Origin: Corynebacterium sp. CNCTC7651
Lineage (GTDB): Bacteria > Actinomycetota > Actinomycetes > Mycobacteriales > Mycobacteriaceae
Length of the DNA: 64,000 nucleotides
Assembly (NCBI RefSeq): GCF_021496665.1
Contig: NZ_CP071246.1
Location: 1,426,001-1,490,000 of the forward strand
Direction of reading: 5' to 3'
Within the stretch, counting starts at the first letter, position 1. The number at the start of each line of letters is the position of its first letter. The notes under the pieces were generated by a model. That model was given only the letters and a program-made list of their open reading frames with translations. It was not told the origin of the DNA and did no database searches. This document shows, piece by piece, positions 56,809-64,000 of this stretch. The position numbers and the translations under genes were made by a program.

Positions 56809-57705
56809 CTAGACCTTTTTGTCTTCGAGTGCTCGTTGGGCGTTGTAGCCGGGGTCGACCTCCTCCGGCGTCTCGCGGCCCGGTTTTGCGCGGAGGAACA
56901 TGACCACTGCGATGACGAAGAGGATCGCGGAAACCCAGGTGTTGACACGGAGCCCGAGGATGAGCGTGGCTTCGTCGGTACGCATGAGCTCGATGAAGAA
57001 GCGGCCGAAGGTGTAGCCGGCGACGTAGAGCCAGGTGACGCGGCCGTGGCCGAGGCGGAAGCGGCGGTCCGCCCAGATGAGCAGGGCGAAGATGAGGACG
57101 TTCCAGATCAGCTCGTAGAGGAACGTGGGGTGCACGCTGGCGATGACTTCGCCGGTGGAGCGGCCGGTGAGCGGTGCGTAGTTGCCCGCCTCATCCACGC
57201 GGTAGTACAGGTCCAGGGCCCACGGCAGGTCAGTGGGCGCGCCGTAGAGCTCCTGGTTGAACCAGTTCCCCAGGCGGCCAATGGCTTGCGCCAGGATCAC
57301 GCCGGGCGCCAGCGCATCCGTGAGCGGGGCGAGGGGCAGGCCCTTGTGGCGCATGAGCAGCCAGATGGCGAAGGCACCGAGCATCACCGCACCCCAAATG
57401 CCCAGGCCGCCGCCGGCGATGTTGAACGCCTGCCAGGGGTCTTTGCCGGGGCCGAAGTATTTGTCGTGGTCCGTGATCACGTGGTACAACCGCCCGCCGA
57501 TGATGCCGGCGGGAATGGCCACAAACGCCGCGTCCCACACCGTGTCCGGGTTGCCGCCGCGCGCTTCGTAGCGGCGGATACCGATCCACATGGCGACGGC
57601 GATGCCGGTCATGATGCACAGGGCGTACGCCCGGATGGGGATGGGACCGAGGTACCACACGCCCTGCGGCGGGGAGGGAATATTGGCCAGGATCATCGTT
57701 TGCAC
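56809..57705 (-). CDS. lgt: prolipoprotein diacylglyceryl transferase
   Basis: Adds diacylglycerol from phosphatidylglycerol to the lipobox Cys of prelipoproteins. It has 298 residues with seven predicted spans, starting [32 protein letters not shown]. The Lgt signature [22 protein letters not shown] (about 137-158) and the periplasmic [11 protein letters not shown] (about 194) are intact; the Arg in [10 protein letters not shown] and the conserved His and Glu residues are present. It lies between the TrpC-like gene and pyk, as in other corynebacteria. Confidence 0.96.
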   Translation of the reverse strand: MQTMILANIPSPPQGVWYLGPIPIRAYALCIMTGIAVAMWIGIRRYEARGGNPDTVWDAAFVAIPAGIIGGRLYHVITDHDKYFGPGKDPWQAFNIAGGGLGIWGAVMLGAFAIWLLMRHKGLPLAPLTDALAPGVILAQAIGRLGNWFNQELYGAPTDLPWALDLYYRVDEAGNYAPLTGRSTGEVIASVHPTFLYELIWNVLIFALLIWADRRFRLGHGRVTWLYVAGYTFGRFFIELMRTDEATLILGLRVNTWVSAILFVIAVVMFLRAKPGRETPEEVDPGYNAQRALEDKKV

Positions 57706-57716
57706 GCGAAACAGTA

Positions 57717-57748
57717 TGCCCTACCGCCGCGATGCCCTACCGCCGCGA
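57717..57748. repeat. 16-bp perfect tandem duplication at the 3' end of the TrpC-like gene
   Basis: 57717-57732 is repeated exactly as 57733-57748. The trpC stop (57737-57739) lies in the second copy, and an equivalent stop lies in the first, so the protein is unaffected. It may be another trace of the process seen at four larger sites. Confidence 0.85.
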
Positions 57749-58558
57749 CGGGCAGGAGGGGTGCTGCCCGGCGGCGGCGAGCTTGCGTGTGGCGGCGAAG
57801 ATGTCGTCGCCGCTCATGATCGCCTCCGCGGCAAGGACTGCATCCGCGCCGCACGACGCCGCGTTCATCAGGTCGCGCACGCTGGTGACACCGCCCAGGC
57901 TGATTTTGATGACGTCACTGGGAAGCCCCGGCGCGATCTCAGCGAACGTGCCGGGGCGAAGGTCGTTGGTGTCAAAGGTCCAGGAGTTCACGGCGATGAT
58001 GCTCGCCCCGGCCTCGAGAGCACGGTCCGCCTCTTGCGGGGTGCGGACCTCCGCAATCACGGCCATGCCGATGGATTCGGCGCGGTCGATCAACGCGATC
58101 AACCTCGCCTGCTCCAAGATGCCCACCTGCAGCGGCAGCGCGTCCGCGCCGTAACAGCGGGCCTCGTGGATTTGATACGGGTCCACGATCACGTCGCGGC
58201 ACACCATGGGAAGCGCTACCGCGGCGCGGGCTTGGGCCATGTCGTGCAACGAGCCGTCGAAACGCAGGCGCTCGGTCTGGCAGGCGATCAGGTGCGCCCC
58301 ACCCTCCTCGATGGCGCGCGCGACGTCCGCGATGTCCCGGCGCGCGACACCGGTCGGGCCGTAAACGGGAGAGTTGAGCTTGATCTCTGCGATAACGCCG
58401 CAGCCGGAGCGCAACAGTGCCGCACGGGCGTCCCGGGTGGGGTCCGGCATGGTGCGGGACCGGGCCTTGATCTCCTGGAAGGGCACGCTCGCTTCGCGTT
58501 TTGCAACGTCGCGCAGCACGCCGGCGACAACGTCGTTCACCGCGCTCGGTGCGAGCAT
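57737..58558 (-). CDS. indole-3-glycerol-phosphate synthase homologue with altered active site
   Basis: TIM-barrel protein clearly homologous to TrpC over its whole length. ATG 58558 (MLAPSAVNDVVAGVLRDVAKREASV) follows GGGAGG; it has 273 residues. By eye against mycobacterial TrpC, EIK of the first strand and the Glu of IAEVRTPQEA and Asn of AVNSWTF are kept. The Lys of RKDF is Arg (VCRDV), the Arg of NARDL is Trp (NSWTF) and the Glu-Ser of IAESGV is Leu-Gly (ISLGGV), all residues used in catalysis or phosphate binding. It may be a paralogue with another reaction. It lies between lgt and the hisI chimera; no other trp gene is in the window. Confidence 0.85.
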   Translation of the reverse strand: MLAPSAVNDVVAGVLRDVAKREASVPFQEIKARSRTMPDPTRDARAALLRSGCGVIAEIKLNSPVYGPTGVARRDIADVARAIEEGGAHLIACQTERLRFDGSLHDMAQARAAVALPMVCRDVIVDPYQIHEARCYGADALPLQVGILEQARLIALIDRAESIGMAVIAEVRTPQEADRALEAGASIIAVNSWTFDTNDLRPGTFAEIAPGLPSDVIKISLGGVTSVRDLMNAASCGADAVLAAEAIMSGDDIFAATRKLAAAGQHPSCPSRR

Positions 58559-58638
58559 GACCACCTCCCGCTGAAGCGTCGTGCAGGGATAAGGGCTTCA
58601 AGGGGTTAGGGTAGTTGGCCACCTGCGCGGAGCGGAAA

Positions 58639-59286
58639 TCAGGCCCGCGGGTGCTCCTCGGTCGGGTCAATGTCCGCGTCGAGCGCGTCCCACATCACGC
58701 GGCCAGAATCCGGCTGCGCGTGCAAATCCTCCCGGATGTGCTCGCGGCGCACCGTCTCCTTCTCGTACTTGTTCAGTTTCGGTGCGTCCGCGCCCGGCTT
58801 CGCTGCGGCCAGCACGCCGCCGACAACGGCAAGCACGCACCCTATTAGCGCCATAACGGGGCCGAAACGGCCGACGTCCGCGGCGGCGATCTCGGCCCAC
58901 TCCGCAATCGCAGCCCCCTGCTGGCCGGCGGCAGAGGCATCTGCGCCGGAGGTGAGGATGGCGTGGATACGCTCCGGGTCTGCCCCCTTGACCAGCAGCG
59001 ACACCTTGAGCAAGATCGTATCCCCATCGCAATCCAGCGCCACGGACTCCACGTGCTGCACGTTGCCGCTGGTTTCGCCCTTAATCCAGTAATCGCCCCG
59101 GGAGCGCGAGTAGTACGTGCCCCTCCGGGTGGCCAGGGTGTGCGCCAGCGCGTGATCATCCATCCACGCCATCATCAGCACTTCCCCGCTCTCCGCCGCC
59201 TGCACCACCGCGGGCACCAGGCCCTGCTCGTTGCGCTTCAAACGCTTTGCGACGCTCTCTTCCAGCACGTATTCGTCGACGTTCAT
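58639..59286 (-). CDS. hisI: chimera of HisI N-terminus and Trp-associated membrane protein C-terminus
   Basis: The first about 92 residues are phosphoribosyl-AMP cyclohydrolase ([67 protein letters not shown]). The enzyme should go on with a Cys-rich end (the zinc-binding Cys-His and Cys motifs), but reading passes in frame into [23 protein letters not shown] to [10 protein letters not shown]. That part is the C-terminal half of the TIGR02234-type Trp-biosynthesis-associated membrane protein that follows hisI in relatives, with one span ([19 protein letters not shown]). About 350 bp seem lost at about 59010. Either a deletion or an assembly collapse; two genes are expected in the intact genome. 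The start lies next to the hisF stop. Confidence 0.82.
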   Translation of the reverse strand: MNVDEYVLEESVAKRLKRNEQGLVPAVVQAAESGEVLMMAWMDDHALAHTLATRRGTYYSRSRGDYWIKGETSGNVQHVESVALDCDGDTILLKVSLLVKGADPERIHAILTSGADASAAGQQGAAIAEWAEIAAADVGRFGPVMALIGCVLAVVGGVLAAAKPGADAPKLNKYEKETVRREHIREDLHAQPDSGRVMWDALDADIDPTEEHPRA

Positions 59287-60060
59287 CTATCGCACCTCAA
59301 ATCCGGCGTCGGCAAGCGTGCGCTTGACCTCGGGGATGGAAACCTCCCCGAAGTGGAAGATGGAAGCCGCGAGCACCGCATCGGCCCCGGCTGCGACGGC
59401 CGGCGGGAAGTGCTCCGCGCGGCCCGCGCCGCCGGACGCGATGACGGGGATGTGGACGGCATCGCGCACGATGCGGAGCAGTTCAAGGTCGAAGCCGGCC
59501 TTCGTGCCGTCGCCGTCCATGGAGTTCAGCAGGATCTCGCCCACCCCCAGGTCCTGGCCGGTGCGGGCCCACTCGATGGCGTCGATGCCGGCGGACTTGG
59601 TGCCGCCGTGCGTGGTCACCTCGAAGCCGGAGGGCTGGGGCGCACCGCCTTCTGGCACGCGTCGCGCGTCGACGGAGAGGACGATGCACTGGGAGCCGAA
59701 CTCCTCCGCCAGCTCGCGCAGGAGCTCCGGGCGGGTGATCGCCGCGGTATTCACGCTGACCTTGTCCGCGCCGGCGCGCAGGAGTTCGCGCACGTCGTCC
59801 GCACTACGCACGCCGCCGCCCACGGTGAGCGGGATGAACACCTGCTCCGCGGTGCGCCGCACCACCTCGAGCATGGTGCCCCGCCCCTCCTTGGATGCGG
59901 TGACATCCAGGAAGGTCAGCTCGTCCGCGCCCTCCTCGCCGTACCGCTTGGCCAGCTCAACTGGGTCGCCGGCGTCGCGGAGGTTTGCAAAATTCACGCC
60001 CTTGACCACGCGTCCGTTGTCCACGTCGAGGCACGGGATGATTCTGACGGCAACGGCCAT
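59287..60060 (-). CDS. hisF: imidazole glycerol phosphate synthase, cyclase subunit
   Basis: With HisH, makes imidazole glycerol phosphate and AICAR from PRFAR. It has 257 residues. The catalytic Asp near the N-terminus is in [16 protein letters not shown] and the second in [18 protein letters not shown]; phosphate sites are GGGVRSADD and [11 protein letters not shown]. The start follows AAAGGAG. It is downstream of impA in the his cluster. Confidence 0.97.
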   Translation of the reverse strand: MAVAVRIIPCLDVDNGRVVKGVNFANLRDAGDPVELAKRYGEEGADELTFLDVTASKEGRGTMLEVVRRTAEQVFIPLTVGGGVRSADDVRELLRAGADKVSVNTAAITRPELLRELAEEFGSQCIVLSVDARRVPEGGAPQPSGFEVTTHGGTKSAGIDAIEWARTGQDLGVGEILLNSMDGDGTKAGFDLELLRIVRDAVHIPVIASGGAGRAEHFPPAVAAGADAVLAASIFHFGEVSIPEVKRTLADAGFEVR

Positions 60061-60096
60061 GTCTGCTCCTTTGCTGCGCCACAGCCAGGCGCGCGG

Positions 60097-60876
60097 TTAC
60101 TGTACGCGCAACATCGTACTCAGCGCCGTCGCATGCGCCGCAGGCGTGCCCGCTATAGCCCCAGCCGCACCGATCTGCCACGGCGCGCCCTCCACGTCCG
60201 TGACCACGCCCCCGGCGTTGCGGCCCAGCAGCACGCCAGCCGCGTTGTCCCAGATGTGCGGGGAGAAACTCACCGCCGCCTGGTAGATACCCAGGGCGAC
60301 AAACGCCAGGTCCACGCCCACGGAACCGGAAATGCGCGGGCGCAGTTCCGTCTTAGCCAGCGCGCCCACCAGGTCGAGGCGCATAGACGCGGGGAACCGC
60401 TGGCGGTCATCCGAACCGACGGACCCGACACCGATCTGGGCCGCCGCCGACGTTTCCTGGCCGATAGCGGGCAGCGCCTCCCCGTTCAGCAGTACCGGCC
60501 CATCCCCCACCGTGTGCAGCTCCATGCCTAGAAGCGGGATGTCCGTCACCGCCAACACCGGCTCCCCATCGAGGATGAGGGAGACAAGGATCGCGCAGTT
60601 GGGATTGCCGGAGGAGTAATTCGACGTGCCGTCAATCGGGTCGACCACCCAGCACGCCTGAGGGTTCATCTCCCCGCCCTGCTCCTCGCCGAACACGTCA
60701 ATGCCGGTCTCGCCGCCGAGGCGGGCGCGCAGCAGCCGCTCGATCTCCAGGTCCGCCTCAGTAGCAAAGTCACCCTTGCCCTTGTACAGCGCTGGCGCAT
60801 CACCCAGGCGTTCCATGAACACGCCGCGCGCTTCGTGCACGGCGGCAAGCGCAACGTCGGCGTACTGGGAAAGCAT
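60097..60876 (-). CDS. impA: inositol-monophosphatase family phosphatase
   Basis: Li-sensitive metal-dependent phosphatase; it may act on inositol-1-phosphate (phosphatidylinositol and mycothiol routes) or on histidinol phosphate. It has 259 residues. Metal ligands are in FGEEQG (about 71), WVVDPIDGTSNYSSGNP (about 86-102) and the C-terminal HIWDNAAGVLLGRNAGG (about 206). The site between hisA and hisF is the corynebacterial impA position; the symbol is given on synteny. Confidence 0.88.
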   Translation of the reverse strand: MLSQYADVALAAVHEARGVFMERLGDAPALYKGKGDFATEADLEIERLLRARLGGETGIDVFGEEQGGEMNPQACWVVDPIDGTSNYSSGNPNCAILVSLILDGEPVLAVTDIPLLGMELHTVGDGPVLLNGEALPAIGQETSAAAQIGVGSVGSDDRQRFPASMRLDLVGALAKTELRPRISGSVGVDLAFVALGIYQAAVSFSPHIWDNAAGVLLGRNAGGVVTDVEGAPWQIGAAGAIAGTPAAHATALSTMLRVQ

Positions 60877-60881
60877 GAGGC

Positions 60882-61622
60882 TTACTGTAACGCCGCGACC
60901 GCGTCCAGCGCCTCGCGCAACGTAAAGCGGCGCTCATACAACGCCTTGCCGATGATCACGGAGTCGATGCCTTCGTCCTGGAATTCGGCCAGCCCCAAAA
61001 CGTCGTCAAGCGTGGCAATGCCCCCGGACGCCGTCACGGCCGCATCGGTGGCGGCGACGACATCGCGCAGCAGATCCACGTTCGGTCCGGCCAGCGTGCC
61101 GTCCTTGCTTACGTCTGTGACCACGAAACGGGTGCAGCCTGCGGCGTCGAAGCGCTCGAGCACTTCCCAGAGATCGCCACCATCGCTGGTCCAGCCGTTG
61201 CCCTTGGTGCGCCACTGGCCGTCCTCTTCCCGCACCGCGAGATCGATGGCAACCCGGTCTCCGTAGCGCGAGATCACGTCCACCATCCAGTCCGGGTTCT
61301 TAAGCGCCGCGGTGCCAATGTTCACCCGGCGCGCGCCGGTGGCAAGGGCCCGTTCGAGCGAGGCGTCGTCCCGAATACCGCCGGTCAGCTCCACATCAAT
61401 GTCCAGCGTGCGGGTGATCTCCGCCATCAGCTCATGATTGGAACCCCGGCCGAACGCCGCATCCAAGTCCACGAAGTGCAGCCACTGCGCGCCCTGCTCC
61501 TGCCACTCAAGCGCGGCCTCCAGCGGCGCGCCGTAGACCTTCTCGGTGCCCGCTTCGCCTTGGTCCAAGCGGACGGCGCGCCCGTCCACCACATCAACAG
61601 CTGGTAGCAGTGTGAAACCCAT
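60882..61622 (-). CDS. hisA: phosphoribosyl-formimino-AICAR ribotide isomerase
   Basis: Isomerises ProFAR to PRFAR in histidine synthesis (TIM barrel). It has 246 residues. Catalytic Asp in [19 protein letters not shown], second Asp in [20 protein letters not shown], phosphate sites [16 protein letters not shown] and [12 protein letters not shown]. In actinobacteria lacking trpF this enzyme (PriA) also serves tryptophan synthesis; sequence alone cannot exclude that here. It lies between hisH and impA. Confidence 0.95.
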   Translation of the reverse strand: MGFTLLPAVDVVDGRAVRLDQGEAGTEKVYGAPLEAALEWQEQGAQWLHFVDLDAAFGRGSNHELMAEITRTLDIDVELTGGIRDDASLERALATGARRVNIGTAALKNPDWMVDVISRYGDRVAIDLAVREEDGQWRTKGNGWTSDGGDLWEVLERFDAAGCTRFVVTDVSKDGTLAGPNVDLLRDVVAATDAAVTASGGIATLDDVLGLAEFQDEGIDSVIIGKALYERRFTLREALDAVAALQ

Positions 61623-61632
61623 GGCTCCAACC

Positions 61633-62298
61633 CTAACCGAGGGTACGCACCCAGTTCCTTAACAGGTGCAACCCCGCCTCCCCGGACTTCTCCGGGTGGA
61701 ACTGCGTGGCCCACAGCGGGCCGTTCTCAACCGCGGCAATGAACCGGCTCGGCCCATGCTGCGCCCAGGTCACGCGCGGGTAGGCAATGTACTCATCCGC
61801 CTCCAGAGGAAACTCGCGCACGCCGTAGGAATGCACGAAGTAGAAGCGCGTTTCCGGGTCAAGGCCGGCGAACATCGCGCTATCGGCCGGCGCCTCGACG
61901 GTGTTCCACCCCATGTGCGGCAGCACCGGGGCTTCAAGCTTTTCGACGGTTCCGGGCCACTCTCCCAGCCCCTGAGCATCCACCCCGTGTTCCACGCCGC
62001 GCTCAAACATCACCTGCATGCCCACGCAGATGCCCAGCACCGGGCGGCCGCCGGCGAGACGCTGGCCAACGATGCGCGGCGCCTGCACCGCTTTGAGCCC
62101 GCGCATGCAGGCGTCGAACGCGCCGACACCCGGCACCACCAGTCCATCCGCCTCAACGGCAGTGGTTGGATCCTGCGTTACCTCCACCTGTGCACCCACG
62201 TGCTCCAGCGCGCGCTGCGCGGAGCGGAGGTTGCCGGCACCGTAGTCCAGCAGGGCAACACGCGGGGAGGCCGATACCGGGGAAGCGTCAGTTGTCAT
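61633..62298 (-). CDS. hisH: imidazole glycerol phosphate synthase, glutaminase subunit
   Basis: Supplies ammonia from glutamine to HisF. It has 221 residues, class I amidotransferase. The nucleophile Cys is in [14 protein letters not shown] (about 89), the oxyanion loop [10 protein letters not shown], and His-Glu in [14 protein letters not shown] (about 203). It is 10 bp upstream of hisA, one transcription unit. Confidence 0.97.
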   Translation of the reverse strand: MTTDASPVSASPRVALLDYGAGNLRSAQRALEHVGAQVEVTQDPTTAVEADGLVVPGVGAFDACMRGLKAVQAPRIVGQRLAGGRPVLGICVGMQVMFERGVEHGVDAQGLGEWPGTVEKLEAPVLPHMGWNTVEAPADSAMFAGLDPETRFYFVHSYGVREFPLEADEYIAYPRVTWAQHGPSRFIAAVENGPLWATQFHPEKSGEAGLHLLRNWVRTLG

Positions 62299-62324
62299 GT
62301 GGCGAAAGTCTAGCGCCTCCGGGT

Positions 62325-63924
62325 CTAGCGTTCCGGGCGCGGGCGCTCACTGACGCGGTAGCGGCGCGGGGCCTGTACGGACTTGAGCCGAACGGCCAAG
62401 TTGTTCACCTCTACAACGCGGTGGCGGCCCAGGCGGCGGTCCGCCAAGGTGACCGCAAGGCCGATGAGGATCACCGCGCTGGCGAGGCCGAACATGGGCG
62501 CAAACGCCATGGTGGTGAGCAGCATGCCGTAGAACGTGGACCCCAACCCGGTGCCGCCGTCGAAAGAGATGTTCCAGATCGCAGAGGCCTGGGATGCCTT
62601 ATCCCGCGGGAGGCGGTAGAACATCAGCGTCAGCGCCTCATTCTGCACGGCACCGAAGCCGGCGCCGTAGAACAGGACGGCAATCAGCATCGTCCACACC
62701 GGTAGCTCAAGCGCCAGGATGATGGCCATCATGAGCACGCCCGCAGCCGCCGCGACCTGGAACGGGATGAGCACGGTGCCGGGCTGGCCCTTGCGGTCCA
62801 TCACGCGGCCGGCGTAGTAGCGCGAGATCATCGCCGCGAAATTGGACAGGCCCAGCATCAGGCCGCCCAGCGCGGCCCCGCGCACCGGATCCAGGTCACG
62901 CATGGATGCCGGCAGGAAGTTCGTGATCGCGCCGTAGGCGGTGGTGACAAACATGAGGGCCAGCGCTGGCACCAGCACGAGGTGCCAGGTGGGGACACGG
63001 ATCGCGCCGGTGGTGGCGGGCTCCGCCTCCGGCGTGGGGATAGACGGGATCAGCAGCGACGCGAACAGCGCGGACAAGCCAACCACCGCACCGATGGCGT
63101 AGACGGCGTTGTAGCCGATGAGGTCCACCAAAGCGAGGCCTGTCGGCAGCGCCAGCATTTGTGCTGCGCCCACCACAAGGCCCAGCGCACCGGTGGCGCT
63201 GCCCAGGAGGCGAAGCGGCACAAGCTCCGCCACAATCGCGGCCTCCGCGACGGAGAGTGCGCCGAACCCGACACCGCGGATCGCGCTGACGGTGAGCAGC
63301 ACCACCGGGTCCATGCCCAGCATGTACCCGAACGCTGGGGCACCGAGGAACCACCGCACCGATGGCGTAGACGGCGTTGTAGCCGATGAGGTCCACCAAA
63401 GCGAGGCCTGTCGGCAGCGCCAGCATTTGTGCTGCGCCCACCACAAGGCCCAGCGCACCGGTGGCGCTGCCCAGGAGGCGAAGCGGCACAAGCTCCGCCA
63501 CAATCGCGGCCTCCGCGACGGAGAGTGCGCCGAACCCGACACCGCGGATCGCGCTGACGGTGAGCAGCACCACCGGGTCCATGCCCAGCATGTACCCGAA
63601 CGCTGGGGCACCGAGGAGTAGCGCCGAGACGCTCATCACCAAGCGGTACCCTGCCACCCGCAGCAGCCACGGCGTGAACATCTGCGTAATCACCGTGGCC
63701 AGCATGAACACGCCGGTACTCAGGCCGGCAAGTGTTTCGCTGTGCCCGGCGTCGATAACCGCGGTAGGCACTACTGGCAGGAGCATGGACCACGCGCCGA
63801 ACGCAGCACCCACGGCAACGAGGACGGGTATCAACCCGCGGGCGCGCCAGACGCTTGTCAGGCTTTCTACCTCCGCCGGGGTGAGCGGTGCGCGGGAACG
63901 TGCGATCGGCCCTGCCAGTGCCAT
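62325..63924 (-). pseudogene. MFS transporter, interrupted by a 268-bp duplication
   Basis: Twelve-span major facilitator. ATG 63924 (MALAGPIARSRAPLTPAEVESLTSVWRARG). Reading is normal through AGYRLVMSVSALLLGAPAFGYMLGMDPVVLLTVSAIRG to NAVYAIGAVV, where a perfect 268-bp tandem repeat shifts the frame. The remaining part, from VVGLSALFASLLIPSIPTPEAE to the basic C-terminus, continues in another frame to 62325. Without the repeat the protein is 443 residues. An MFS gene between hisB and hisH is a corynebacterial trait; the substrate is unknown. No drug-resistance motif is diagnostic. Confidence 0.9.
63081..63616. repeat. perfect 268-bp tandem duplication in the MFS gene
   Basis: 63081-63348 is repeated exactly as 63349-63616 (one base of junction ambiguity). 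It is the largest of the exact duplications, and its length breaks the reading frame. Confidence 0.97.
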
Positions 63925-63959
63925 GGTGGTGTGGTCTGCCCCTTCCTACTGCGTCAGTA

Positions 63960-64000
63960 CTACAGCGCGCCCTTTGTGGACGGCACGCCGGTGATTCGTG
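63960..64000 (-). CDS. hisB: imidazoleglycerol-phosphate dehydratase HisB, last residues
   Basis: The minus-strand frame reads RITGVPSTKGAL and stops (TAG, 63960-63962). GVPSTKG(V/A)L is the invariant HisB C-terminus, and hisB precedes the MFS gene in corynebacterial his clusters. Only 12 codons are in the window. Confidence 0.8.
   Translation of the reverse strand, partial: RITGVPSTKGAL

Overview
The window is a high-GC actinobacterial chromosome segment, most likely a Corynebacterium of undetermined species. The reasons are the gene order rpsB-tsf-pyrH-frr-cdsA-rlmN; the order rpsP-rimM-trmD-(tex)-rplS-lepB-rnhB-DUF2469-yraN-comM-dprA-xerC; the order ffh-ftsY-smc-acyP-mutM-rnc-DUF177-sepIVA; and the cluster hisB-MFS-hisH-hisA-impA-hisF-hisI-trpC-lgt-pyk. 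All are shared with corynebacteria and mycobacteria. No rRNA, tRNA, CRISPR array, insertion sequence or prophage gene was seen. Nearly all housekeeping genes lie on the minus strand.

Layout. 1-6.2 kb: rlmN (partial), cdsA, frr, pyrH, tsf and rpsB on the minus strand, with a plus-strand amidase between frr and pyrH. 6.5-13.5 kb: a secreted M23 peptidase, then the minus-strand block rplS, lepB, rnhB, DUF2469, yraN, comM, dprA, xerC (translation, secretion, DNA uptake and recombination). 13.6-18.4 kb: tex, trmD, rimM, rpsP. 18.7-25.7 kb: a membrane acyltransferase, the SRP pair ffh/ftsY and a surface META-domain protein. 25.7-35.6 kb: smc, an inserted VbhA/Fic toxin-antitoxin pair, a flavin reductase, acyP, an AGCS symporter, mutM, rnc, DUF177 and sepIVA. 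35.7-47.6 kb: gdhA, glycerate kinase, a GalT-like DUF4921 gene, an M20 amidohydrolase, glycogen phosphorylase, a secreted protein, pabAB and pabC. 47.6-55.2 kb: a UvrA paralogue, another secreted protein, a 586-bp tandem-repeat array and a TAXI-TRAP transporter with DUF1850. 55.4-64 kb: pyk, lgt, a TrpC-like gene, and the his cluster with an MFS gene, ending in the last codons of hisB.

Sequence integrity. Eight genes carry defects of a kind not expected in a living cell. There are perfect tandem duplications in tsf (58 bp), gdhA (39 bp), the TRAP permease (160 bp) and the MFS gene (268 bp). There are frameshifts in xerC and the DUF4921 gene, an internal deletion in glgP, and a deletion fusing hisI to its membrane-protein neighbour. 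Because tsf is essential, assembly error is the likeliest explanation, and these genes should be read as probably intact in the organism.

Most unusual observations. (1) An 11-mer, GCTTNNCGACG, occurs at 36 sites on both strands where about one is expected. It is frequent between genes and beside terminators, and resembles a DNA-uptake-type sequence in a window that also carries dprA and comM. (2) A two-unit repeat array (twelve 40-mers and four 27-mers) lies at 50.8-51.4 kb. (3) The TrpC homologue beside the his genes has lost several residues that catalyse indole-glycerol-phosphate formation. (4) A VbhA/Fic module of lower GC is inserted between smc and acyP.
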